Positions 37,043-49,281 of a stretch of 64,000 nt of DNA are shown here, piece by piece. The DNA is taken from assembly GCA_013365365.1 (NCBI GenBank), contig JABVXU010000030.1, positions 124,001-188,000 of the forward strand, written 5' to 3'. The position numbers and the translations under genes are program-made. Numbering within the stretch: position 1 is the stretch's first letter; every line of letters begins with the position of its first letter. Source of the stretch: Cruorifilaria tuberocauda (taxonomy: Eukaryota; Nematoda; Chromadorea; Rhabditida; Onchocercidae). The notes under the pieces are model-generated. The model searched no databases and was not told where the DNA came from. It was given only the letters and a program-made list of their open reading frames with translations.

Positions 37043-38343
37043 ATGTCGGCCTCATTAATAAGCTCCGTTCAACCAACAATCCAACGAATCCAAACGATCC
37101 TTGAAGAAGTCAAGGAACTCGATTTGTCAATACCAGAACGAAGCTTACCCGAACAAGAAGCACAACGACAATGCGAGAACGAAAAACGAGCTATCAAGGA
37201 AAGCACAAAACGATTGGAAATGTATGTGGAAAAATTGGAATCAACGAATCAAAATTGGCTGGGACTCATTCAAAATATGGCCCAGGCGAAAAGGAAGGAA
37301 GACAAAGAAAAATATGGCGAAATGGCAACCGATAAAAGAGGTATGCTGCACGTCATAAATGATTATTACCTTAGCTTCTCATTATGAGAAAATTGAGTTT
37401 ATAATTCAAAATATGGCCGTAAAGGACAAAAAAGTAGAGCTATCACACTCTACACATCATTCAACAATAAATTTACCACTACCGACATTTAGTGGTGAGC
37501 CAAATTTGTGGCGTGAATTTTGGAATAGTTTTAACGCCGCTATACATAGTCAAGAGATTCGAATTATTCAAAAGCTTACCTATTTGATAGCATTTTAAAA
37601 GGAGAAGCTCGACAAGCAATACAAGGTTGTGATATAGTCCCTGAAAACTATGAATTAATAAGACAATTATTAATTCGAAAATTTGGTGATCCGATCATTA
37701 TTAGAAAATCATTATATAACGATTTCCACTCGATAAAAAGGAACGACAAGGGATGGAAGTCAATAATTGAAACAATGGAACGAATCCTTCGACAGCTCCA
37801 AGCTATAGGTGAGAAATTGGAACATTTCAGTATTGAAACAGTAATAGAAATAAACTACCATTTTGGATATTAGATAAATTGTATCAAATGAAAGTTCAAG
37901 ATGAAAATTGGACGAGACAGTTTTTGATCAATCTCGTACAAAGAAATGATGATGTATGCGATGTCAAAACATAACTGAGCAATCGAACAACATAATTGAG
38001 CAATGAAGAATCGTCCGCTCTAGTAGCAATAAAACAATCAAATCCAGATGTTAATTCAAAAAAAAATGATAAAGCGAAGCGACCGTGTCGATTCTGCAAT
38101 AGAAATCATTGGGATAACGAGTGTGCAACATATTCTACCGTGCAACAACGAATCAAATTATTAAAAGGTAAGAATGCTTGCACTAATTGTTTTCAGCTAG
38201 GCGATACAACGATCAATTGTAAACAACGAAAACGATCATGTTTTCACTGTAAAGGTCAACACAACACCGCTCTTTGTCATATCAAGTATGGAACAACCAA
38301 TAATAATAATGGGGATTGTCAACAGTTATCGCTAATGCCATAA
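37043..38343 (+). pseudogene. gag remnant of the BEL/Pao element
   Basis: Broken into several frames (37043-37345, 37359-37598, then the other frames to 38343). Recognisable parts are an N-terminal coiled-coil-like Glu/Lys-rich segment, the capsid-like LPTFSGEPNLWREFWNSF followed by GEARQAI and KFGDP, and three zinc-knuckle-like Cys/His clusters near 38090-38280 (CRFCNRNHWDNEC, CTNCFQLG, CFHCKGQHNTALC). At least three frameshifts or stops interrupt it. Confidence 0.85.
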
Positions 38344-38379
38344 ATCAATTAAATGATCATTTAGGTAAAGAAACTGTAT

Positions 38380-39190
38380 TACCATGTAGAGAAGTAGAAA
38401 TCTTTAATCCGGAGATACTCACACATACAAAAAAGGCTTTATTCGATGTTGGAGCCCAAAGATCTTTTATTTCTCGAAATCTAGCAAATAAGTTGAAGTT
38501 GGATATAGTAAATGAAGAGATAGTGAATGCAAGAAGCAAAAAATTATGTGACTTGTAAAGTTGGTATTAGCATTAAAACCCTAGAAGCAGGTGACTTGTC
38601 ATTGACGACGACAAAGCTTTAGAACTGTTCAAAGCCAACATTAATAAATAATCGATATGTGCCAAGTTGGCCTTGGAAAGAATCAAAATTTACTTTGTCC
38701 GGTAACTACAATCTTTGTTTTGGAAGATTAAAGATACTAATAAAACGGCTCCAGAACAATAAATCAATACTCAATCAGTATGACGGGTTGATCAAGGATC
38801 AGGAACGATCCAATATAATTGACAAGGTGAAACCAAGCATGGACAAGCTTGGTATTATACATTATTTGCCCCATGAAGTGATAAAGAGAAAATCAACAAG
38901 CCTACGAATTATATACGATGCATCAGCAAACGTCAAAGGTATGAAAAGTTTGAATGAAGTCTTATATAGAAGACCAATTACAATTCCTGACTTAGTCGGA
39001 ATACTACTCCGCTTTAGTTTAATGCCAGACTTCATCATAGCTGATATAGAAAAGGCTTTTCTCCAGTTATCACAGTCCGAAAGAAACTGTACTCGATTCT
39101 TATGGTTAAAGGACATCAACGGAGAAGTAGTTAATGAAAACGTAGTGTATATTATCGATTTCAGCAAGTTCCATTTGGAATAATATCATC
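38380..39190 (+). pseudogene. protease and N-terminal reverse transcriptase remnant
   Basis: The retropepsin active-site region reads LFDVGAQRSFI (about 38440-38470), so the usual Thr or Ser of D-T/S-G is Val. After a break, the reverse transcriptase begins with LRIIYDASANVKGMKSLNEVL, PDLVGILLRF and FIIADIEKAFLQ, in which the first catalytic Asp is kept. A stop and frameshift at about 39181 end this frame. Confidence 0.85.
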
Positions 39191-39224
39191 ATCCTTTATA
39201 CTATCAGCAACGCTAAATTATCAT

Positions 39225-40190
39225 TTGGAGGATTATAAAAGCGATATTGCCAAAGAAATCAAGAAGAACTTATATGTCGATAATGTAATAATACAAACAA
39301 CAGGAACTCAAGAAGCAATCAACAAATATCATGAGATGAAGAATATTTTCAAAAAAGCTTCGATGAATATAAGGGAGTTCCTATCGAATGATTCAAATTT
39401 CAACAAAACCATGCCGGAAATTGATCTTGATCAGGCAGGTGAATTAAAGAAAATTCTTGGGATCAATTGGAATATTAGTAATGATACTATCGTAATTTCA
39501 TTAAATCCATGGAAAGCCTTAGAATTAACAAAAAGAACAATTTCACAGTTTACATCTTCCCAATATGATCCATTAGGATTTCTAGTTCCAGTAATGATGC
39601 CATTTAAATTATCCCTACAAAGTCTATGGAAGAAAAACAACGAATGGGATCAACGCATTAACGAAGATGATAAACGAACGTTAAACTCTCTTATAGAGAA
39701 CTGGCCATCAGAAGTAATACGACTACCTCGAATTGTTTCGCATTCATCCGAAGAGATGTAACTTCATGTCTTCACGGATGCATCAAAAGTAGCTTACGCG
39801 ACTTCCATATATATAAGAAGCCGCACAATTCAAGGAGTCAAAACATCCCTGATGTTTGCAAAATCGCGAATTGCACCAATAAAAGGTATTACAATTCTTA
39901 GGTTACAACTGTTAGCGATTCTTATAGGAGTAAGAGCAGCTAAGTTTGTGTTGAGTCAATTAGAATTAAAAAATATCTCAGTAATGTTATGGTCAGATTC
40001 CAAATGTGCTTTACATTAGATTCATAATCCAATTTATAATCCGATTTCGTAAGTCTCGACTGTTACCTAAGTTTATACAAAATCGAGTAGAAAAGTAAAC
40101 TTTTTATTTCGCTATATTCTAAGTATCTACAATCCCGCTGACATTGCTACCAAAGGAACCAAAGGAATTTGCCCTAAAGGACTCCAAGCT
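39225..40190 (+). pseudogene. C-terminal reverse transcriptase and RNase H remnant
   Basis: The RT active-site box reads YVDN (39273-39284) where YVDD is expected, so the second catalytic Asp is lost. The connection domain follows (KKILGINWN, YDPLGFLVPV). The RNase H part starts with FTDASK near 39770 and shows LWSDSKCALH, interrupted by a stop at about 40017-40019 and further breaks to the start of the integrase. Confidence 0.85.
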
Positions 40191-40196
40191 CACAAG

Positions 40197-41640
40197 ATGT
40201 GGTGGAAAGGACCAATATGGCTGCTAGAAGAAAAAAGTAATTGGCCACAATGGGAATACAACTTCGATAGCAATTCAGAAATTGAAGTGATCGACAAGGT
40301 TAACGTAAAGGTTATCACTGAAGTAATCAATGCAAATAATTTTAGTAATTGGAATAGGCTAGTTAGAGCTACTGCATGGGATTTAAAATTCTTAAAAGTT
40401 CATTTACAAAGAAAAAATTGTTTGTTTAAAACAGAATTTCGAGATACTTTGGCCTCCCAAAATATCTATTTGGCAGCAAAGATCTTATTTAGACAAGCTC
40501 AATCGACAGGGATAGATGAAAAAGAAATAGAGAAATGGAATCTTTATCATAGTGAAGAAAGATTATGGAGATCAAAGAGTCGACTCGAAAATGCTGACCT
40601 GAAGGAATGCACCAAACACCCAATTTATCTTTCCAGACATAACGGGATAACGGAACTATTGGTATTGAAATGGCATGAACAACTATTCCATGCAGGTACC
40701 ACTCATACCTTATCTGAAATAAGACAAGAATTTTGGATTCCAAAGGGAAGAACAGAAATTAAGAGAATTTTAAGCATGAGTTGTAGAAGGTGGAATGCTA
40801 AGCTCTTCAAACTCTCAGTTATGCCTAACCTACCAATATCCAGATTGACAAGATCTAGACCCTTTGCTCAACTAGGCTTAGACTATATGGGAACCCTCAC
40901 AGTTAGAGAAGAAATTGAGATTGTTGAAAGATGGATCGCATTATTTACATGCTTTACTACAAGAGCTGTACACCTTGAAGTAGTAAAAGATTTATCAGCG
41001 GAAAGCTTTTTACACGTTTTTAGAAGATTCACAGCTCGTCATGGCTGCCCAAAGCTAGTTTTGGGCGAGAAATTTTAATGCCACTCAATTTCAGTTAGTC
41101 TTTAAAACCTTAATGCAACAACATGTCGAATTTAAACATTATTTATCTGAGGAAGGTATGACTTGGAAAAACATCATACCCAAAGCTCCTTGGAATATGA
41201 AAGATTAATAGCGTTAAGAGAAAATGCAATGAGAAAGGCCATTGGTAGAAAATTATTGAAGGAAGTGGAATTCCTCACTTTAGTAGTAGAAGTAGAAGCA
41301 ATATTAAATACTAGACCATTGACATATGTAAATCCCGATGAGTACCTACCAGTTCCCTTATGTTACCAAATTACGATTTGGACAAGGATGAATTTATTCC
41401 CCATCAACCAAATACCAAAAGTAGATTTATCGAATATTGGTCTAATACTAGCTACTAAGAGTTTAGACAAATTTTGGAAAACCTGGAGCAATGAATATCT
41501 AATTAATCTTAGGGAACGAACTCAACCCCAACATAATTCCCCTAGAAACGTAGAAAAAAGAACCCCCTATAGAAAGTAAAATAGTTTTATTAAATGAACC
41601 AGAAATTCCAAGAGGTCTATGGGAATTAGCAAGAATAAAG
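40197..41640 (+). pseudogene. integrase remnant
   Basis: The frame 40197-41078 has the zinc-binding His residues (KWHEQLFHAGTTHTL), then CRRW where C-x-x-C is usual, so one zinc ligand is missing. The core starts LGLDYMGTL (first catalytic Asp present), then TRAVHLEVVKDLS. The segment that should carry the second Asp reads LVLGEKF and ends in a stop at 41076-41078. After a gap the frame 41163-41579 continues with AILNTRPLTYV, then breaks again. Confidence 0.85.
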
Positions 41641-42336
41641 GAAATGAAACGGGTAAAGGATAATAATGTTAGAAATGCAATAATTGAAACACCAAATAGA
41701 AGAATTCTCAATCGACCAATAAACTTATTATATTCACTGGAATTAGAAAAGGACAACAAAGGTATGGAGGAACCTATCGCGACTAGAACAAGAAACGCCC
41801 TTAAACGACAAGAATTATGTAAGTCAGGTTCAATATTGAAAACCTTAGCCTTAATTGGAATTATTTGTATTTCTACAATACACGAAAATGATAGACACAA
41901 TTGGAAGAAATACGAAACATTCACTGAAAGCAAGCTATCAATAAGAAAAAATCTGGGACACAACGAGATGCATCCTCGAGTTCCTGCGATAAAGAGCAAC
42001 AATACGACAATGATAGTATCAAACGGATGGATCACTCAGGGTAGTCTGCAGTCTCTACATGGTTGGATCGAAACAACGCATCAGTGGACAAATGGAGACA
42101 GCTCTATGTACAAGGGAATGAAAGAAAAAACAGTAATTGATAGATATTGTGATATGTTTATTGTCAATACACGTATCATCATATTGAAATTTCGATCCTC
42201 CTTTTACCTTCCAATTCAAGAAATTATTTTTGATATTAGTACCTATCCCCTTTACAGAGGATCGAGATTTCAAGCTGTTCCTCATTTTGACCATTGTTCC
42301 CTCTTCCACCCAATCCCTACTCCCTTCCCTCGGGAG
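41641..42336 (+). pseudogene. integrase C-terminus and downstream reading frame of the element
   Basis: The start of this frame completes the integrase tail (NRRILNRPINLLYSLE, a BEL/Pao signature). Beyond it about 120 codons follow with one hydrophobic stretch (ILKTLALIGIICISTI) and no recognised domain, up to the 3' LTR. It could be the remains of a third, env-like frame of the kind some nematode Pao elements carry, or just non-coding sequence. It runs into the LTR without a proper end. Confidence 0.5.
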
Positions 42337-42635
42337 TGTCGGGAAATCCGAGAAAAGGATCAAATAATATGTAATGTCAATTCCTATCATTGTATGTTAC
42401 ATGTCGTTATTTGTAATCTATATATCATCATATTGTTAGTTTTCTTCCATTTCCTTACATCATTGATCTGCATTTCTACAATTTACCTTGGCGCCATTTG
42501 CCCACAATTGGATTTCTTCATTCTACCAAAGGATTTAGTCTTGGCTAGGTGGGTCTCCTTCCTGCCTCCCAAAACCCTCAAGCCCTTGTCTATCGCTCCT
42601 CCAAAACTATTGGCTAGACATTGGACTTCCCCAAA
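42337..42635 (+). repeat. 3' LTR
   Basis: Partner of 36709-37010. It starts with the canonical TGT (42337) and ends CCCCAAA, having lost one base relative to the CCCCAACA end of the 5' copy. ATTAT follows directly. Confidence 0.9.
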
Positions 42636-42640
42636 ATTAT

Positions 42641-43254
42641 CGGAATTTGCTACTTGTTTAATTTTCAGTATACAAGCATTTCTTTTATTGCTTAAGCAAT
42701 AAGCAGTCACTGTTTAATGTTTTACGGCACTAAAACCATAACTTTCTGTTTGTTTTTTTTTCCAAATTTCTCGTATTGCTTAGCTTCGTATGAACTTTAC
42801 ATTCATTGTGGCATTTTGTGATATGTGTTGGTTCGGATTTAGATTTGATAATCTTTTATGAGCAGTATATAAAGCCGAATAGTTGTGATCCAGCTCGTTT
42901 AGGGGTGTTTATTTCCCATTAACTTTGTTTTTATTTCTTGAAAGGCGTAGATATAAATGATAGCTAGGTATTCTGCAGCATGTTAATATTTGATATGTCT
43001 TTCGTTTTTATAGCATTCTCTGTGCAAAATCTTTATTTATCCTTCGCAAGGAATTAGAATTAAATTAAATTAAATAGGTCATGTCCTATAATTTTGTTTT
43101 CATTTGAGCATTTTTCAATCACATTTACACCTGCATGATTGGATTTGGCAGCTGCATTTGATGAATCGGTTTTGTAATATTTTTTGAATAGAATTAATCA
43201 GATTGTTGTGACCGTTCGAAGAAAATATATATTTTACGTCATATCAACCTCTCT
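42641..43254 (+). other. intergenic region and likely HAGH promoter
   Basis: AT-rich sequence between the retrotransposon and the glyoxalase gene. A tandem AAATTAAATT run lies near 43050-43075. No exon was recognised. Confidence 0.4.
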
Positions 43255-45305
43255 ATGTTCAAAATCTTGCAGGTCCATGTGCTCGAAATTGGTTGTTGTA
43301 TTGACGTAGTTTTCTGAGTTAATTTGCTGTTTATTTGACATCAAATATCTGGTACATTTTCTAGGGGACCCTCTGTGGTGCACAGAAAACACTGTATGTC
43401 TCTCAATTATTGCCAGCTGTCACTCGGAAAATTTCGACAACTGTTGCAAATCGGGAAATGAAAGTCATACCCATCCCAGCCTTGAGCGATAATTATATGT
43501 ATCTTTTGATTGATGAGAAGACTAGTAATGCTGCTATTGTCGATCCTGTCAACTTGAAAGAAGTGAGTTTACAGACTTTAAGCTGACTTTATCAGCTTTT
43601 AATGGATGAATTTCTATTTGGCTTAAATAAGGATAACCGGAAATAGTTTTTCATATACCGAAATATATAATTTTGAATGGGTTTGAAACTGAAATAGGGA
43701 ATACTTGCAGATAAATAAAGCTGTCAAAGAAACTGGTGTGAAGCTTACTTCTTCCCTGGTTACTCATCATCATTGGTATAATTTTTCGTATAATCAGTTT
43801 TATTTATTTGCCACAAGCGAAACACAGTAGTTTGTGTACCTTAAGGGACCATGCTGGTGCAACAAAAGAACTTTCTGATAAGTATCACAAGTTGTTCATT
43901 TACGGAGGTGATGATCGTATTACAGGTATTACCAATAAAGTGACAGATGGTGATATTTTCAAGGTATGTTGCCTTTTTCTGTAGCATGACATTTGGCATT
44001 TCAAAATTGGTCGCAGACATGCCTGATTTCGGAATAGAATTTGAGAATTTTTTTGCGCTAGTTATTTGTAATTGAGTTGTAGATAACAAAGCAGAGAACT
44101 GAAACATTATCAATAAATCCGAACTAATACGAGTATTTGAACTAAATCATTCATCGTAACATAAGACTGAATTCGCCACAGATTGGTGAACTTGATGTGA
44201 AGTGCTTGCATACACCTTGTCATACAACGGGCTCTATCTGTTACTATGTCACTGATGGTAGTGGTGACAAAGTAGTTTTTACTGGCGACACATTGTTTAT
44301 AGGAGGTAACAAGAAGTTTGGTTCAATATGTTATAGAAATGAATTACAGATTTTTCCAGTTGAGAATTACCGTTAATCTGAATGATTGGTAAGGTCTGAT
44401 GTTTTCACGAAAAAAAAGATGAAATCGATTTTAACTAGAAATATCAAATACAAATTTCAAATATCAAATTTATTTTCTTGTGTTTTACTTCTCATTTCTG
44501 CACTGGGTCACTTAAAGTTTCAGTTCGTTTAAACTTGATTTTTCGGGATCAGTCACAGAACTCTGTTACTAAATTTCTAATCCATCAGTGTTTCTCTAAT
44601 TTCGTTTCATGGCGGACTTTTTGATATTACGTTTTATTCATTACATTTTCCAATCTTTACTGTCAATTCTACATACTGTTTCGTTTCTGCCCTTTATCAT
44701 TGTAGGATGCGGACGTTTTTTTGAGGGTAATGCTACTGATATGGATTCTGCTTTGAATGAAAAGCTAGGCAATCTGCCGAATGATACGGTACTTCATTTC
44801 CTTCTGAAACTAAATTTTCAGAAATAATCGCTGTTGAAAATTCTCGTCACTAGATGTCGGATTTTGTTGCATCCAATTAGTTTATTTTAGAAGATATATT
44901 GTGGGCATGAATATACCGTTGACAATTTAAAGTTCGCTCGCTCGGTTGAACCGAGAAATGATGAAATTATGAAAAAGCTGGCTTGGGCGGAGGAACGACG
45001 GAAGACTGGTAACTATACGGTACCTTCTACGATTGGAGACGAAAAACATTTCAATCCCTTTATGCGTGTTCGGTGAGCGTTTGTGAAAAGTCCTTATTGT
45101 CGTAACAGTATTGAAAAATCGCAACAGATGTTGAGATTGTCGTGATAATTGTCACTACACTGCGTTATCAAAAAGTTTTGATACCATTTGATCTGATTAA
45201 TTTCATTTCAGTATAAGTGATGAACTAAGAAACGTGACAAAATCTGCTGATCCTATCACTGTTATGGCAAAGATCAGATCCATGAAAAATAATTTTTGTG
45301 CTTAA
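43255..45305 (+). CDS. HAGH: hydroxyacylglutathione hydrolase (glyoxalase II)
   Basis: Exons: 43255-43272 (tentative), 43365-43562, 43711-43775, 43846-43963, 44182-44305, 44706-44788, 44891-45072, 45212-45305. From the Met at 43458 the product is 256 residues and aligns end to end with human HAGH. It hydrolyses S-lactoylglutathione to lactate and glutathione. Visible motifs: THHHWDHAG (binuclear metal site), [36 protein letters not shown] (bridging Asp), [14 protein letters not shown] (metal His and glutathione contact), FNPFMRVR. The frame is open upstream of 43458 for 31 codons to an acceptor at 43364; these codons are basic and Ser/Thr-rich ([15 protein letters not shown]), as in a mitochondrial presequence. 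A six-codon exon with ATG at 43255 joins in phase, but its donor (GTCCAT) is weak. One gene may therefore give mitochondrial and cytosolic forms, as in mammals. Confidence 0.93.
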
Positions 45306-47254
45306 TATATCTCTTTTGATTCTTATGTCGGGATTCATCAATGCATGGATTTTTTCTGGAATTCGCATCTTCAACTCTCATACGAACAACGATAGGATTT
45401 TATGCTTTCGCTGAAATATATGCAGGATGTAGTGCTGTGCACTTTGCATAAACTATAAGAATTCGCGTCTTTGTTTTTGACATTCTCAAAAGAGCAAACA
45501 CTTGACCATTCAATGGGTACCCAGGTGCTGAGAATGTCATTTCATGATTCAGAAAGCAATGGACGGAAGCTGCAATACATATCAGAAAATTCTATACGCT
45601 TCATATAACTTTAATGCAGCAGTTAACGGCAAAATGGATAATTTATTGGGCATTAGCTTAATCCTCTTTAAAACTGAAATATCGTCATATTTGTGGTTCT
45701 TGGAAATATTGTGCTACTTCAGCTAGCAGGAGTTAGTATCAAGCCAGTAAGGAGTGGTGATCCGATGATCTATTCTTATATATAAGAATTCGGTTAGCTC
45801 TGAATTAAGGTGATTGAAACTGTACTTTGCGATGTAATTTAGCTTCAACACATCGGTGTTTTTAGATCACTGTCGGCAGATAGAAATCGAACGGAGAGAC
45901 TACCACATGACAGAATAGAAGGGAGAGAAGAGTGACAGAATACTGCGACGCGATCAGATTTTTCGGCATTAAAGATTTTAGAACGGCTGTCGTCAGCGAC
46001 ACGAAGATCTGTCGTCCGCAGCCACCTATACAAATTGCAGGCGACAACAACTTGTTCTGTCCGTCTTGCGATAAACTGTTTTCGATTCATACTTTTCACT
46101 TCATTTCGGAACTTCGTGATTACAAGTAATTATATTAAATCTTTTCATCCTGTTCGCTGAAACATTCCAACTGCATTTATAGATTATTCGTCAGCTAGAA
46201 ACCGTACTGTAAAGCATAGTCGACTTCAAAAAATTTAGCTTCAAATTTGAAATTTATTATCCGCGCATATTTCAGAATGTATTAGGATTTTTTTCGACAT
46301 TTCTTAAAAAACCAATATTTTATAAGTCTTTTGTTTCTATAGAGAAAATGTTTATTTATAAGTCTTTTGTTTCTATAGAGAAAAAATGCTTATTTCGCTA
46401 AATAACCTTATAAGGTCAGTGCATTTCATTCATCATCAAAATATTGTACTGCGTAAAATATGTTTGTGGCAAATTCCTGAAAATCTGTATTTATTCCTTC
46501 TTTTGAAATATGTCGTACTTCTTCTTATATTTTTTGCAGAATCCTGAAAAGAACGTTAGGTTGTACTTCGGATTTATTATTTGTATCAAAAGATAATATT
46601 TTTTTAATAGGAAGTAATATCCGTTGCCATGAAATTACTACGAAAATGAGATTCTTCCATTTGACATAAAATAAATTAGCTTTTTCTGGCCAAATATCAA
46701 CTAAATATTTTATCAGCTTCGTTTATTAAATGTTATGATTGCAAACAGTTTCCTCTAATATTATTTAACTTTTTAAAAGTTGAAAATAGGGAGTATTAAC
46801 CTCAAATATTTTCGTTTTTACTCTTTCCAACTAACAACATGAACTGGAAATTCTTTCAATATGCATCAAACTAGCTTCTTAGTTGATATTCGTACCTTAA
46901 TAAATATTTTCACCATACAATTTCGGTGTCTGATATCTCTGTTTTCCTCATAAAAAAAATCTTTTAACTTGAATATACGAAATGATTTACGTGAATTATA
47001 AATTTATTATCTCTGATATCAGCGAAATATAATTTTATTTTACTTTTGCTTTATAAATTCAAACTCTTTCCAACAAAACAATTTCTTCCGTTCAGTGGAA
47101 ACTAATTTGTTTTCATATAAAATGGGTACTCATTAATTTTCATAAGTTTCAGGCCATCAAAAAATCACTTCTCGGTGTAGCTATTTTCATTGATCAGGTT
47201 TAAATTTTCTTAACAATCTATTACTCTTGCTGAATTTCTTACGAATACTGTGCA
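45306..47254. other. intergenic region between HAGH and a tetraspanin gene
   Basis: About 1.95 kb. The segment 45850-46130 is less AT-rich and open in several frames on both strands, but with no splice logic or homology I can name; it may be promoter or an unassigned 5' exon. A 36 bp unit is tandemly doubled at about 46321-46392. The rest is AT-rich. Confidence 0.4.
46321..46392. repeat. 36 bp tandem duplication
   Basis: The unit TATAAGTCTTTTGTTTCTAT followed by AGAGAAAATGTTTATT occurs at 46321 and again at 46357, the second copy with an AA insertion and a base change near its end. It is non-coding. Confidence 0.8.
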
Positions 47255-49281
47255 ATGGAAGTTTTCGGTCGATGGACGGCCTATGGTACATTTGGAAAGG
47301 CAATACGTCTGTTCTTCTTCGGCACGCAGCTTCTTTCAATTGTAACAATTTTTGCTTCATGGGAAAAAGTGTCAACAAAGTTTTCATGAAGCTTTATTCA
47401 GTGGATCAAAAATCACTCCATAAAAAATAACTTCATATTAAATATCAATTAAAACTTCTAATTTAAAAATTTTTTTACTGAGAAATCAATCCCTAACAGT
47501 TATGTGAAAAGTATCGTAATAAATGTACATGACGTTTGGATTAAACCAAATTTTTCTTCTACAGATGATTTTGCTAGCAGTGCTGACATATGGTTGTTGG
47601 TTAGTCCAGAATCGATCACAATACGCAGAATTGCTGGAACCAAGTTTATACATGGATGTTGCTCATATTATGATTGTTAGCTCAATATTTGCATTTATCA
47701 ACACTAGCATGTCAATTTATGCCCTGACGAGAGAAATGCGATGTTTCATGTATTCGGTTTGTTTTTATCTTTGAAAAATTGATATACAGAAGATTATCAT
47801 GTTGATTAAATTAGATGGGATAGATTCGGATATGGTCACAAAACCGGTCATAACAATGTGTTATTATCTTAAGTCATCATTGCGACATGCTGATCATGAA
47901 CATTCATAAAAGGTTAACTACGAACTATTTTGTCTGCCCATATTGCCATACAAATATTTTGGATTTTTAATTTTGGGTGATTTTTCTCAAATGCAGTTAC
48001 TTTTTTAATGTAAGCACGGTGGGTGAATATGGATTGTAGAAGAAAAATATTGAACACATCCTTAGTTTATTTTTGTCTTTGAAACAAACATATAAAATGA
48101 AATGTTACATTATAAGGGACTTAACAAAATTATTCCAGTATGTGATAGCTAGCGGTGTAATATTTGTAATGATGTTTATTGGTGGCGTTATGGGTTTTGT
48201 ATTTAGATATCAGGTTGTTATTTTTTTCATATTTTAAAGATTTTATTGTTGAAGATTCTAAAAAATATTCTACTCTTCATGTATTTTGCAAAGGAGATTT
48301 GATTTACATTCATGTTGCATTGAAATCTCTCCCCACTTCAATAATTTTACAGTTACAACATAGAATACCGCTTCATCTCAAAATGCTTACATCATTGCGT
48401 GAACTTTACGGATTGCCAGAAATGGAGAGGATCACTTATGCTTGGGACGAACTCCAGAGCAATGTGAAAATTTCAATCTTCATTATAAGAAATTTTTGAT
48501 GGAGTTCAAATAGTTTCTTATAACAATAAAATTTGTATTTCCCCCCAGATAACTTATTTGGAGTATGCTCAGAATGAATATGAAGTAAATCATTTTTTCC
48601 TAGTTCAATTGCTGTGGAGTAAATGGTACCGATGATTTGAGGGTTTGGAAAACATCGAAATGGTTTATGCACCAAAAGGGATCCAAACAAAGACTTCCAA
48701 TATCATGGTTAACTTCAAATTTAAATTTGATTAAAGTTCCAACCAAATTTCGGAATAACTTTGAACTTCTATTCACACAGCAAAAACATTAGTTCAAATA
48801 TTCCAAATCCTAATATCTTATAGCGCTAAATCACTTCGAACACACGACTTTTAGTTGTGTAAATGAAATGGTTCAACGTTGTCTGGAAACAAATTTGTAT
48901 CATCCAGATGAATCGGTTGTCCATACGAAAACATGCTACATGTCGCTAAGATCCGATTTATTAACAGTAATGCATGTGGCTGCTTGGCTCCTCATCACTG
49001 CCAGTATAACGATGGTATGATTCTCACCATCTGTTTAATATTGTAATGTATGTAATCATTTGCTGAATCCATAATTACTTTTAGATAAGTTATTTGATTT
49101 ATTATATGTAGTAAGCAGTGTATCTGAATTCAGTACATGTATTATTTTTCAAATTCAGTTTAATCGCTTTTAGCTTTGAATTTCCAGCTATTTATGTTAG
49201 CTACCCAAGAAGTTCAAGACCTTTTTATAGGTGATACCTGCTATGTTCACAGGAATTTATGCTCGTCTCATCAAGAAGTAA
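47255..49281 (+). CDS. tetraspanin, six-cysteine type
   Basis: Seven exons: 47255-47341, 47565-47756, 48139-48213, 48353-48463, 48604-48707, 48855-49014, 49231-49281; 259 residues, all phases consistent. Membrane segment 1 spans the first intron ([24 protein letters not shown]), segment 2 is [21 protein letters not shown], segment 3 is [22 protein letters not shown] and segment 4 is [25 protein letters not shown]. The large extracellular loop carries FNCCG, PISCC, a lone Cys and TCYM, six cysteines in all. The C-terminal tail is short and basic (RLIKK). Tetraspanins organise membrane protein complexes; the partner here is unknown and I cannot assign a specific C. elegans tsp gene. It is not closely similar to the TspanC8 gene at 12712-16409. 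Confidence 0.9.

Larger units (their letters stand above)
36704..42640 (+). mobile_element. BEL/Pao LTR retrotransposon, full-length but defective
   Basis: Element 36709-42635, bounded by two LTRs and by a perfect 5 bp duplication ATTAT (36704-36708 and 42636-42640), as expected for this superfamily. A primer-binding-site-like TGGTGCCCGAGG is at 37022-37033. The order gag, zinc knuckles, protease, reverse transcriptase, RNase H, integrase on the + strand, and the style of the RT and integrase, fit BEL/Pao. The reading frames carry many stops and frameshifts, and several catalytic residues are replaced, so it cannot be autonomous. LTR divergence of about 7 percent by eye suggests an insertion that is not recent. 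It lies between two + strand genes and disrupts neither. Confidence 0.92.

Noticed and set aside
45845..46129. Overlapping frames on both strands in a less AT-rich segment, one with FCPSCDKLF
   Set aside because: No consistent splice sites or family match; a zinc-finger reading rests on two cysteines only.
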